A DNA stretch of 64,000 nt from an uncultured Draconibacterium sp. (GTDB lineage Bacteria > Bacteroidota > Bacteroidia > Bacteroidales > Prolixibacteraceae), in NCBI RefSeq assembly GCF_963677155.1, contig NZ_OY781884.1, forward strand, positions 852,001 through 916,000. The letters are read 5' to 3'. Position numbers and translations under genes: made by a program. Shown one piece after another: positions 43,117-51,507 of the stretch. Position 1 is the first letter of the stretch, and each line of letters starts with the position of its first letter. The notes under the pieces are model-generated. The model ran no database searches and was not told where the DNA came from. It saw only the letters and a list, made by a program, of their open reading frames with translations.

Positions 43117-44772
43117 ATGGAATTATTAAAACTATTTTCCCACACGGGAACTGCATCAACATTAATCTATTTGAGCCTCACGGGAATTGCCGGAGTCTTG
43201 TTGGGTAAGATCCGCTTTTTTAATATTAAGCTGGGAATTGCCGGGGTACTTTTTATTGGACTTTTGGTGGGCCATCTGGGTGCCAAAACCGATCACGAAG
43301 TCTTACATTTTGTAAAAGAATTCGGACTTATTTTATTCGTTTACTCCATCGGGTTAGAAGTTGGACCACGGTTTATTCCTTCGCTAAAAAGCAATGGGTT
43401 AAAACTCAATTTTCTGGCCATGGGAATAGTTGTACTTGGCTTTTTGGTTGCGTTAACCATAAAGCTGGTATTTAATGTCCCAACTCCTGTTATAACCGGG
43501 ATTATGAGCGGAGCAGTAACCAACACTCCCGGACTGGGTGCTGCCCAGCAGGTTATTACCGAACAGTTTGCCAATCCCGAGCTAACAGAGTTAACCGGAA
43601 TGGGCTATGCTGTTGCTTATCCGTTCGGGATTATTGGTATCATTCTCACGATGCTGTTGCTTCGTTTTTTCTTTAAAGTGAACGTAAAAAGCGAAGCTAA
43701 AGAGTACACCAGCAAACTTTCGGGCATAAGCGGAAAACTACAAGCAATAAATCTCAAAGTTACCAATCAGGCCCTATATAACAAGCCTTACACACTTCTA
43801 CGCGAAACCCTTGAAGGCGAATTTGTGCTGTCGAGAGTACTTCGTAACAATGAGTTTTTTGTTCCTGAAGAAAAAGATATCATTTGCGAGGGCGACATAA
43901 TATACGGTGTTTCAAACAAAAAACACTACAATGCGCTGGAACTAAAAATAGGCGCACTAAAAAAGACTAGTGAAACCGAAATTACCGGACGAATGGGAAT
44001 GCGCCACATAGTATTCACCAATAAAAAACTGGCCGGTAAAACCATTAAACAAATTGGTATTTCGCGGCGATACCCGGTAAATATTACGCGTATTTTTCGT
44101 GCCGGAAACGAAATAATGGCTCAAGAAAACGATGCCATCGAGTTTGGCGATACCATTCGTATTGTTGGCGACCGAAAAGCATTAAAAGAGGTTGTTGATT
44201 TACTGGGTAATTCAATGAAAGAGCTCTCCCACCCCAATATTATCCCCATTCTTATTGGTATTTTGGGAGGCGTTTTACTCGGAAGCATCCCAATTGCCAT
44301 ACCCGGATTACCGGCTCCTGCAAAACTAGGCCTTGCCGGTGGACCACTTGTTGTCGCACTGTTTTTAGGGCACAAAGGACGCATTGGAAAACTCGGATTT
44401 TATATGACTCCCGGAGCCAACCTGTTTATTCGCGAACTGGGGATTATTATGTTCCTGGCTTGTGTTGGGCTTGGTGCCGGAAGACATTTTGTTGAAACCA
44501 TTGTAAACGGTGGCTACATGTGGATGGTGTATGGTATAGCCATTACTGCATTACCATTGCTGATTATTGGTTTTACCGCTCGTTTCTTAAAATTTAATTA
44601 CCTGTCGATTTGTGGTCTGCTTGCCGGATCGATGACAGACCCCCCGGCTTTGGAATATGCTAATTCTATTTCGCCAATTCAGGCACAGTCAACAGCTTAT
44701 GCAACTGTTTATCCGTTGGTTATGTTTATGCGCGTTCTCTTAGCCCAGGTTCTGGTATTACTATTTTTATAA
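43117..44772 (+). CDS. AspT/YidE-type antiporter with two RCK-C domains
   Basis: A 551-residue membrane transporter. Two hydrophobic YidE/YbjL-type repeats (about 15-190 and 370-551), each with a GAVTNTPGLGAAQQ or GSMTDPPALEYAN motif, flank two TrkA-C/RCK-C regulatory domains (about 200-360; RIVGDRKALKEV). Members exchange aspartate for alanine or export dicarboxylates such as succinate. It starts 28 bases after the metE terminator and is first in an operon with a porin and an acyl-CoA carboxylase, so an organic acid linked to propionyl- or methylmalonyl-CoA is a reasonable substrate guess. Confidence 0.85.
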   Translation: MELLKLFSHTGTASTLIYLSLTGIAGVLLGKIRFFNIKLGIAGVLFIGLLVGHLGAKTDHEVLHFVKEFGLILFVYSIGLEVGPRFIPSLKSNGLKLNFLAMGIVVLGFLVALTIKLVFNVPTPVITGIMSGAVTNTPGLGAAQQVITEQFANPELTELTGMGYAVAYPFGIIGIILTMLLLRFFFKVNVKSEAKEYTSKLSGISGKLQAINLKVTNQALYNKPYTLLRETLEGEFVLSRVLRNNEFFVPEEKDIICEGDIIYGVSNKKHYNALELKIGALKKTSETEITGRMGMRHIVFTNKKLAGKTIKQIGISRRYPVNITRIFRAGNEIMAQENDAIEFGDTIRIVGDRKALKEVVDLLGNSMKELSHPNIIPILIGILGGVLLGSIPIAIPGLPAPAKLGLAGGPLVVALFLGHKGRIGKLGFYMTPGANLFIRELGIIMFLACVGLGAGRHFVETIVNGGYMWMVYGIAITALPLLIIGFTARFLKFNYLSICGLLAGSMTDPPALEYANSISPIQAQSTAYATVYPLVMFMRVLLAQVLVLLFL

Positions 44773-44775
44773 AAA

Positions 44776-46056
44776 ATGAAGAAGTATCTAAAAACATGTG
44801 TTCTTTTCGTGTTTGTTGTTAGTCAATTATCGGCTGCAGAGCCCGACAAACATCTCGATTTTCTGAAAAAAGGAATTAAGTTTAATTTATCGGAAGAAGG
44901 AAATTCGTATACCAAATTCTCTTTTGCCACGCAGTTTTGGGGACGACAAACATGGTTAAACCAAGCGGAAGAAACGTTTGCAGGCGCTTCCAATTCCGAG
45001 TTTGATTTCGCATTACGACGAACACGTTTTTCCATAGTTAATAACCTAAACGACAAGCTTGTATTCTATACACAATTGGGCTGCAACAACATTCATAAAA
45101 ATTCAGATAAACCTCAACTCTATTTTCACGATGTTTGGGCAATGTTTCAACTGGTTCCAAAATCAATGTATCTTGGTTTTGGCTTAAATGGCTGGAATGG
45201 GATTTCGCGTTTAAGTAACACCAGTTACCAGAAAACGCTTACGCTCGATAATCCGGGATTTAATATTCCGGCTGTCAATCATAGCGATTTGGAAACCCGC
45301 CAACTAGGCATTTTCTTAAAAGGAACTGTGGGCGCATTTTCTTATCGTGCAGTACTTTCAAAACCTTTTGATTATGAACGGATCCCAGAAAACGCGAAAG
45401 AAAATACGGCTTATGAAATTTCGTCTGATAAATTATCGTATAAAGGTTATGTAGCCTGGCATTTGTGGGAGAAAGAATATTTCACCACTCCTTATGTAAG
45501 CATGACTTATCTTGGGAAGAAAAAAATTCTGAATGTAGGAATGGGATTTGATTATTATCCTGAATCGGTACTGAGCTATACTGCAGAAAAAATTACACAA
45601 ATTGCCAATAGATTGTTATTGGGAACTGATGTTTTTTGCGAACTCCCCTTTGCCCAAAATCGTTCAGTTACATTTTATTCGGTGCTGTATAGCTACGATT
45701 TCGGAAACAATTATCTCCGAAATTCCGGCACAATGAACATCTGGGAAAATGGCGGTAATTCAGAGTATAAAGTTGGTACCGGTCTGATTTCGTATTCAAC
45801 ATTAGGCTACCTGTTTAAAAAAGAATTTTTGCACTTACCCGGCCATCTGCAACTTTTTTATGCATACGCTTTTAAAGATTTTGAAGGACTGCCCGTTACG
45901 CTGAACAATCAGGATATGGGAGTTAATTATTACATGGCAGGTCAAAAGCTCAAATTTAGCCTGCAATATTCCTCCCGTCCTGTTTTAAATGCTGCGGAAA
46001 CCGACATTGAAAAACACTGCGGCACACTTATTTTTCAAACGCAAATTGTAATTTAA
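44776..46056 (+). CDS. Outer-membrane porin-like beta-barrel protein
   Basis: A 426-residue exported protein: signal peptide 1-20 (ending LSAA), then alternating hydrophobic and aromatic strands with many Tyr/Phe/Trp and RRTRFSI near residue 77, typical of OprP/porin-like barrels. The last residues (LIFQTQIVI) form a final strand. It begins 3 bases after the transporter stop and ends directly before the carboxylase start. It probably lets the organic acid used by this operon across the outer membrane. The specific family was not recognised. Confidence 0.72.
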   Translation: MKKYLKTCVLFVFVVSQLSAAEPDKHLDFLKKGIKFNLSEEGNSYTKFSFATQFWGRQTWLNQAEETFAGASNSEFDFALRRTRFSIVNNLNDKLVFYTQLGCNNIHKNSDKPQLYFHDVWAMFQLVPKSMYLGFGLNGWNGISRLSNTSYQKTLTLDNPGFNIPAVNHSDLETRQLGIFLKGTVGAFSYRAVLSKPFDYERIPENAKENTAYEISSDKLSYKGYVAWHLWEKEYFTTPYVSMTYLGKKKILNVGMGFDYYPESVLSYTAEKITQIANRLLLGTDVFCELPFAQNRSVTFYSVLYSYDFGNNYLRNSGTMNIWENGGNSEYKVGTGLISYSTLGYLFKKEFLHLPGHLQLFYAYAFKDFEGLPVTLNNQDMGVNYYMAGQKLKFSLQYSSRPVLNAAETDIEKHCGTLIFQTQIVI

Positions 46057-47607
46057 ATGGAAATAAAAGATAACCGAAAAGCATTCGTAAAGTTTAACGA
46101 ACGAAATGAAAAACTGGCCGCACAATACAGTGGCAACTACGAAGAAAGACAACATTCGAAAGGGAAACTAACAGCCAAAGAACGGATTGAAATTCTTTTT
46201 GATCCTGACACTTTTGAAGAACTTGATGCTTTTGTCCGTTCAAAAAATATAAACAAAGATTCAGCGTCATTTGGCGACGGAGTTATTGTTGGCCATGGGA
46301 AAATAGGTGGAAGAACAGTATTTATTTATGCCCAGGATTTTAATGTTATGGGTGGTTCTTTGGGAGCCGCTCATGCCGAAAAAATTATAAAAGTGCAGGA
46401 TATGGCTCGCAAAATGGGACATCCCATAATTGGGTTAATTGATTCAGGAGGCGCTCGTATCCAGGAAGGGATTGCCAGCCTCTCGGGCTATGCGGGAATT
46501 TTCCTGCGCAATATTCAGTCGTCTGGTATTATACCGCAAATTTCGGTTATTCTTGGTCCTGCAGCTGGCGGGGCAGTCTATTCGCCTGCGCTCACCGATT
46601 TTATTTTTATGACCCGCCAAACCTCCCGGATGTTTGTTACCGGCCCCGAGATTGTGAAAGAAGTGCTGAACGAAGATGTTACTTTCGAAGAATTGGGTGG
46701 TGCCGATGTTCACGGAACAAAAAGCGGTGTTGCTCATTTTGTTTACGATGACGAAGAGCATACGTTATTGGGTGTGCGCAAACTTTTGCAATATCTTCCT
46801 TCCAATAATGTTGAATTGGCACCTACAATCAAAGCAGAAAACGTGGCTCCAACCCGGCCAGAAAAGCTCCGTCTGATTGTCCCCAATGAAAATACAGCCC
46901 CTTATGATATGCTTGATATCATTGGCAACATGGTTGATGTAGATAGTTTCTTTGAAGTAGCTGACTCGTTTGCTCAAAACATTATTACCGGATTTGCCCG
47001 CCTGAACAAACGCGTGATTGGCATTGTAGCTAACCAGCCTAAAATTCTGGCCGGTGTTCTTGATATAAATTCATCGGTTAAAGCAGCACGTTTTGTCCGG
47101 TTCTGTGATTCATTCAATATTCCCCTACTAGTTCTTGAAGATGTTCCCGGTTTTTTACCCGGCACCAACCAGGAGCACGCCGGACTTATCAGGCACGGAG
47201 CAAAATTACTGTATGCTTTTGGCGAAGCCACAGTCCCTAAAATTACAGTAATCATAAGAAAAGCTTACGGAGGTGCCTATATCGTTATGAATAGCAAAAA
47301 CATGGGAGGCGATTTTAATTTTGCCTGGCCAACCGCTGAAGTAGCCGTTATGGGCCCCGAAGGAGCCATCAAAATTTTGCACCGCAAAAAACTGGCCGAA
47401 GCGGAAGCCCCTGAGACATTGAAAAAAGAACTCATTACCGAATACCGCGACACCATTGCCAATCCATACATTGCAGATGAATATGGTTTTATTGATGAAG
47501 TTATCGACCCGGCAGTTACCCGCCAAAAGTTGGTTTCAGCTTTTGAACTTCTTCAAAACAAGTACATGGAAAAAATGCCGCGAAAACACGGAAACCTGCC
47601 TTTGTAA
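46057..47607 (+). CDS. Acyl-CoA carboxylase, carboxyltransferase (beta) subunit
   Basis: A 516-residue carboxyltransferase of the propionyl-CoA carboxylase / methylmalonyl-CoA decarboxylase alpha group. The N-terminal crotonase-like half has LTAKERIEILFDP and the oxyanion segment GSLGAAHAEK, then SGGARIQEG. The C-terminal half has ILAGVLDINSSVKAARF and KAYGGAYIVM. It transfers the carboxyl group from biotin to the acyl-CoA. With the biotin carboxylase and carrier encoded next, the assembly is an ATP-dependent carboxylase, most likely for propionyl-CoA. The start codon follows the porin stop with no gap. Confidence 0.92.
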   Translation: MEIKDNRKAFVKFNERNEKLAAQYSGNYEERQHSKGKLTAKERIEILFDPDTFEELDAFVRSKNINKDSASFGDGVIVGHGKIGGRTVFIYAQDFNVMGGSLGAAHAEKIIKVQDMARKMGHPIIGLIDSGGARIQEGIASLSGYAGIFLRNIQSSGIIPQISVILGPAAGGAVYSPALTDFIFMTRQTSRMFVTGPEIVKEVLNEDVTFEELGGADVHGTKSGVAHFVYDDEEHTLLGVRKLLQYLPSNNVELAPTIKAENVAPTRPEKLRLIVPNENTAPYDMLDIIGNMVDVDSFFEVADSFAQNIITGFARLNKRVIGIVANQPKILAGVLDINSSVKAARFVRFCDSFNIPLLVLEDVPGFLPGTNQEHAGLIRHGAKLLYAFGEATVPKITVIIRKAYGGAYIVMNSKNMGGDFNFAWPTAEVAVMGPEGAIKILHRKKLAEAEAPETLKKELITEYRDTIANPYIADEYGFIDEVIDPAVTRQKLVSAFELLQNKYMEKMPRKHGNLPL

Positions 47608-47623
47608 TTCAAAACCGTAAATC

Positions 47624-49117
47624 ATGAAGATACAATCGATATTAATTGCCAACCGTGGCGAAATTGCTGTTCGTATAATAAAAACGGCACAGCGAATGGG
47701 CATTAAAACCTACGCGTTTCAAACACCACAAGAAGCCAACGCAGTTTACTTAAACTGGGCAGATGAAATTATTGCACTTCCCGAAGAAAAAGGCAATAAA
47801 ATTATTTTCTTGGATGCCGAAGCCATTGTCAGGTATGCAAAAGAACTAACAATCGACGCCATTCATCCCGGGTATGGATTTTTAGCCGAAAATCCAGAAT
47901 TGCCGCAACTTTGTAAAAAAGAAGGAATACTGTTTATTGGCCCCGATGAGAAACATCTCCGGCAGATGGGTAATAAAAACGAGGCCCGGCTAATTGCAGA
48001 GAAAGCAGGGGTACCCATTGTTAAAGGTAGTAAGACGCCTGCAAACACCCTTAACGAAGTTAAGATAGAAACCGAAAGAATCGGCTTTCCTGTAATTCTA
48101 AAAGCCCTTGCCGGTGGTGGCGGTAAAGGGATGCGCGTGGTAAAAAAAGAGGCCGAGTTGGAAATGGCTTACAAAATGGCAGTAAACGAAGCTCAAAATG
48201 CTTTTGGAAACAGCCAAATGATTGTAGAGAAATACATTGAAAACCCACGCCATATCGAAATTCAGGTGCTGGCCGACCAAAAAGGAAATGCTGTCCATCT
48301 TTATGAAAGAGAATGCTCCATACAACGAAACCACCAGAAACTACTGGAAGAAGCGCCTTCGAAAGCATTGTCGGATGAACTCCGCGATAAAATGTGCAAA
48401 CATGCTTTAGCTTTGGTTCGGGCAACCGGTTATTTCACGCTTGGAACGGTGGAGTTTTTACTCGATAGCAACAGAGACTACTATTTTATGGAAATGAATA
48501 CCCGGATACAGGTAGAGCATCCGGTAACAGAAGCAATAACAGGGTTGGATTTGGTTGAACTGCAAATTAGGACTGCGGCTGGAGATAAATTACCTTTTGA
48601 ACAAACTGATATAAAATGTAACGGCTGGGCCATCGAGTTTCGGATAAATGCTGAAGACGTACAAACTGGTTTCACCCCAGATTTTGGAATAATTGATGAA
48701 ATGAATTTTCCGGCTTATCCTGGATTAAGGGTTGACACAGGCTTTATTCCGAGCTCTGTTATCCCAAATAGTTTCGATTCATTATTGGCCAAACTCATTA
48801 TTGCAGGTCGCACCAGGGAACAGGTTATTCAAAAATCATTCAATATTTTAAACCATTCACGTGTTGTAGGGGTTAAGACAACTATCCCGTTTTTCAAAGC
48901 TCTTTTGCAACATCCCGACTTCGTTTCGGGCAATATCACCACTTCATTTATCAACAAAATGGGAATGCTTTTTTTCCAGGAAAAACATGAAGAGGAAGCT
49001 GCAGCTATGATTGCGCTTCAGGCATATCTCGACGATTTAAAACATATTGAGATAAGCGAAACAACGCCGGAACATACGAATGTCTGGATTTCAAGAATGT
49101 GGAATAAATTATTTTAA
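47624..49117 (+). CDS. Biotin carboxylase subunit of acyl-CoA carboxylase
   Basis: A 497-residue ATP-grasp enzyme that carboxylates biotin with bicarbonate. It has ILIANRGEIAVRIIKTAQ at the N-terminus, IHPGYGFLAENPE, the glycine-rich ATP loop KALAGGGGKGMRVV, the catalytic FMEMNTRIQVEHPVTE segment and the GWAIEFRINAED region. The length is that of a free AccC/PccA-type subunit without fused carrier. It lies 16 bases after the beta subunit and 6 bases before the carrier gene. Confidence 0.94.
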   Translation: MKIQSILIANRGEIAVRIIKTAQRMGIKTYAFQTPQEANAVYLNWADEIIALPEEKGNKIIFLDAEAIVRYAKELTIDAIHPGYGFLAENPELPQLCKKEGILFIGPDEKHLRQMGNKNEARLIAEKAGVPIVKGSKTPANTLNEVKIETERIGFPVILKALAGGGGKGMRVVKKEAELEMAYKMAVNEAQNAFGNSQMIVEKYIENPRHIEIQVLADQKGNAVHLYERECSIQRNHQKLLEEAPSKALSDELRDKMCKHALALVRATGYFTLGTVEFLLDSNRDYYFMEMNTRIQVEHPVTEAITGLDLVELQIRTAAGDKLPFEQTDIKCNGWAIEFRINAEDVQTGFTPDFGIIDEMNFPAYPGLRVDTGFIPSSVIPNSFDSLLAKLIIAGRTREQVIQKSFNILNHSRVVGVKTTIPFFKALLQHPDFVSGNITTSFINKMGMLFFQEKHEEEAAAMIALQAYLDDLKHIEISETTPEHTNVWISRMWNKLF

Positions 49118-49123
49118 AAAGTT

Positions 49124-49630
49124 ATGGCTAAAAGTAAAATTCAGAAATACATTGTTACAGGAGAGAAAAGATATCGTTTTAGTACTGTTGACTTCCTTGT
49201 AAAGAAGAGTAAAAAACGCCGTATTGGACAAGTCGACTCCGGGAATTATAAAGTTTCCATTGATAATGTTTGGTTTGAAGGAAATGTTGTTGGGAAAAAG
49301 CAAAATAAATACAAAGTATTATTAAACGGGAATACATATAGCTTCACCATCGACAGGGAAAAAACACATGCGCGGAAAGCAATGCTTGCTGAAAATGAAC
49401 CTCAAAGCTTGCTTATCCAGTTGAAATCGCCAATGCCGGGGAAAATTTGTGAAATTTTTGTGAATGAAGGCGCAACAGTTCAAAAAGGAGAACCTCTGCT
49501 TATTCTGGAAGCCATGAAGATGCAGAATCAGATATTAGCATCTTCCGATGCAACAATCGAATCAATTTTAGTTAAAACTAACGAATCAGTATTTAGCGAC
49601 CAATTGCTGATAACCATGAAACAATTATAA
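49124..49630 (+). CDS. Biotin carboxyl carrier subunit
   Basis: A 168-residue protein with a beta-rich N-terminal region (1-95) and a biotinyl domain. The domain carries LKSPMPGKICEIFVNEGATV and the biotinylation motif EAMKMQNQ with Lys132. This form, with an extended N-terminus that links to the carboxyltransferase, is usual for the small subunit of Bacteroidota acyl-CoA carboxylases. It carries carboxybiotin between the two enzymes encoded just upstream. Confidence 0.92.
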   Translation: MAKSKIQKYIVTGEKRYRFSTVDFLVKKSKKRRIGQVDSGNYKVSIDNVWFEGNVVGKKQNKYKVLLNGNTYSFTIDREKTHARKAMLAENEPQSLLIQLKSPMPGKICEIFVNEGATVQKGEPLLILEAMKMQNQILASSDATIESILVKTNESVFSDQLLITMKQL

Positions 49631-49640
49631 TACAACGATA

Positions 49641-49835
49641 ATGAACGAAAAGTTTGAACCACGCCAATGTGCCAATTGTGGCGATTTGTTCACCTGTCGC
49701 GGTGATATGCACTGCTGGTGTGTAAGAATTGAAGTCCCTGAAAAAGTGCAGGATTACATTGCTGCCTGCTTTGATGGCTGTTTGTGTGAGAAATGTATTA
49801 AAAAATTGATTACAGATTTTGAAATGAAGCCATGA
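49641..49835 (+). CDS. Cysteine-rich CWC-family protein
   Basis: A 64-residue protein with eight cysteines, in CANCGDLFTC, HCWC and CFDGCLCEKC, matching the small CWC-motif family. It probably folds around a metal ion, perhaps zinc. It begins 10 bases after the carrier gene and is the last gene of the operon. Its role is unknown; the link to the carboxylase may be by position only. Confidence 0.8.
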   Translation: MNEKFEPRQCANCGDLFTCRGDMHCWCVRIEVPEKVQDYIAACFDGCLCEKCIKKLITDFEMKP

Positions 49836-49969
49836 AATAATCAAATAAATAGAATATATTTAAATACGCATTTTCATAAATAACATCGATCCGGGAAAAG
49901 ATATGTTTTGATTGATGTTTATGTACATAAAGCTACTCCGGCTTCCTGTTTGAGAGGCTAAGATTAAAA

Positions 49970-49998
49970 ACTCCGCAATCTCGTTATAGATGCGGAGT
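49970..49998 (-). terminator. Terminator of the TonB-receptor / DUF4625 operon
   Basis: ACTCCGCA (49970-49977) pairs with TGCGGAGT (49991-49998). On the minus strand the stem is followed by TTTTAAT. It lies about 95 bases beyond the last minus-strand gene. Confidence 0.8.
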
Positions 49999-50093
49999 CT
50001 ATGATTTGAGTATCCCCATATGATTAAAATCGAATCATTCAAAACCGAATTGAAACGCTCAAGTGATATTGGCTTTACTATATGGATTGATAC

Positions 50094-50582
50094 TTATCTT
50101 CTCAAAATTTTCACACTTAATCCCTTTTGTGTCGACCATCCTGTTTTATCAACCAGGCTAATAAAAAAATGGTAATCCCCTTCATCAAATTTACCTTTGC
50201 TATCGCCATCAGGAATAGTAATTTCCTGCAAAGTTTCGTATGCATCTAATCCTTCGGGAATATCATACTCCTCAATTGAGAGGTAAGGGTTTACCGGTTC
50301 TTTTACATCCTCCAAATTACACTCTGTAACTTCTGTACTGTGTGAATGATGGTCGAAATTATTGTGAATATCGATGCTAAAAGATCCCAATTCCACATTG
50401 TCGGTGAATAGCATATTTAAAGTAAAAGGTTCTCCAAAATATAAAGTATCACAATTTGTTGGGAACGCATCGGTAATTGTCAAATCTATTTCCGGCTCCT
50501 GGTCATCAACCTCTTTATCGTTACAGGTTGCAAAAACAAAAAGTACAAATAATAGTCCCGAAATTATTCTTAAAGTTTTCAT
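50094..50582 (-). CDS. DUF4625-like lipoprotein with histidine cluster
   Basis: A 162-residue protein whose signal ends in FVFATC with the lipobox cysteine at about residue 20. An acidic linker leads to an immunoglobulin-like domain with HNNFDHHSHS near residue 75. The fold pattern (DNVELGSFSIDIHNNFD, then YHFFISLVDKTGW) matches DUF4625. The His cluster suggests surface binding of Zn or another transition metal. It is the last gene after a TonB receptor and a larger paralogue. Confidence 0.75.
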   Translation of the reverse strand: MKTLRIISGLLFVLFVFATCNDKEVDDQEPEIDLTITDAFPTNCDTLYFGEPFTLNMLFTDNVELGSFSIDIHNNFDHHSHSTEVTECNLEDVKEPVNPYLSIEEYDIPEGLDAYETLQEITIPDGDSKGKFDEGDYHFFISLVDKTGWSTQKGLSVKILRR

Positions 50583-50641
50583 GATAGTTGAATTAAACAG
50601 AGCAGAAGCAACAATTAGCTTCCACTCTGCATTGGATTTAA

Positions 50642-51472
50642 TTATAAATTTATTACGATTGGATAATGGTTTGAATAAGCCCAGTTTCCTTTTGCATCTT
50701 TACTTTTTACGAGAATGTAGTAGTTTCCCGAACGCCATGCATTGTTCCCGGTAATAGCGGCTGGTGTCATGTTGTTGTCGTTTACCGCACCCACAGCAAT
50801 GGAAGCTGTAAATTCAGTTTCATCAGGATCATCAAAATCGTGAGTATGAAGCATTACAATAGCTTTATTATCAGCACTGACGGCACCTGAAACATCAGCA
50901 TCAGCAAGGTTGTCTGATTCATAAACCAAAGCCACCAACATTCCTGCCAATGAAATATTATCGGTAATGCCACCCGAGATGGTAATTGTTTGACCGGTTG
51001 AGAAAGCCTGCCCATTTGTAGGAGCAGACGAAACTGTTATTTCAGGGGCTTCTTCATCGGCCAGTTCCTGAATCTCAATTTCTTCTTCAACCGTGGTTTG
51101 GTACCCTAACATATCGGTTACTGTAATGTGAACATGGTAAGTTCCAGTAGGAGTTTCCGCCGGAATATCCACATGTTTATGAAGTGTGGGATTTATCCTC
51201 CCGGCATAATCGTCATAAGTAGCCTCTATTTCATCGCTACTGCCTTCCTCCTGATGTATCTCCACTGTAATTTCATCAACTTTCCCTTCGGCATAAATAT
51301 CTGCTTCAATGTGTAAATCGGCACCTGCATATGCAATATGGCTATCACCTATTCCAAGTTCCAAATTGTTTATTACAGGTTTTTGTACATCGTCGTCATC
51401 GTCACAAGATGTAAAGAATAGTGTACTGGACGCTATAAAAATTAACGCCATCGTTTTAATTGCTGTTTTCAT
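50642..51472 (-). CDS. Two-domain DUF4625-like lipoprotein
   Basis: A 276-residue lipoprotein (signal ending FFTSC, followed by DDDDD). It holds two immunoglobulin-like domains. The first has LHKHVDIP and GTYHVHITVTD, and the second has DNISLAGMLVALVYE, LHTHDFDD and YYILVKSKDAKGNW. Histidine pairs occur in the same relative place as the His cluster of the smaller paralogue, which suggests related metal ligands. ATG 51472 is preferred over the longer frame start at 51502 because the signal peptide begins there. It follows the TonB receptor gene by about 35 bases. Confidence 0.75.
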   Translation of the reverse strand: MKTAIKTMALIFIASSTLFFTSCDDDDDVQKPVINNLELGIGDSHIAYAGADLHIEADIYAEGKVDEITVEIHQEEGSSDEIEATYDDYAGRINPTLHKHVDIPAETPTGTYHVHITVTDMLGYQTTVEEEIEIQELADEEAPEITVSSAPTNGQAFSTGQTITISGGITDNISLAGMLVALVYESDNLADADVSGAVSADNKAIVMLHTHDFDDPDETEFTASIAVGAVNDNNMTPAAITGNNAWRSGNYYILVKSKDAKGNWAYSNHYPIVINL

Positions 51473-51507
51473 AATACTTATTTTTAAATAATTACTTTTC
51501 ATTTTTT

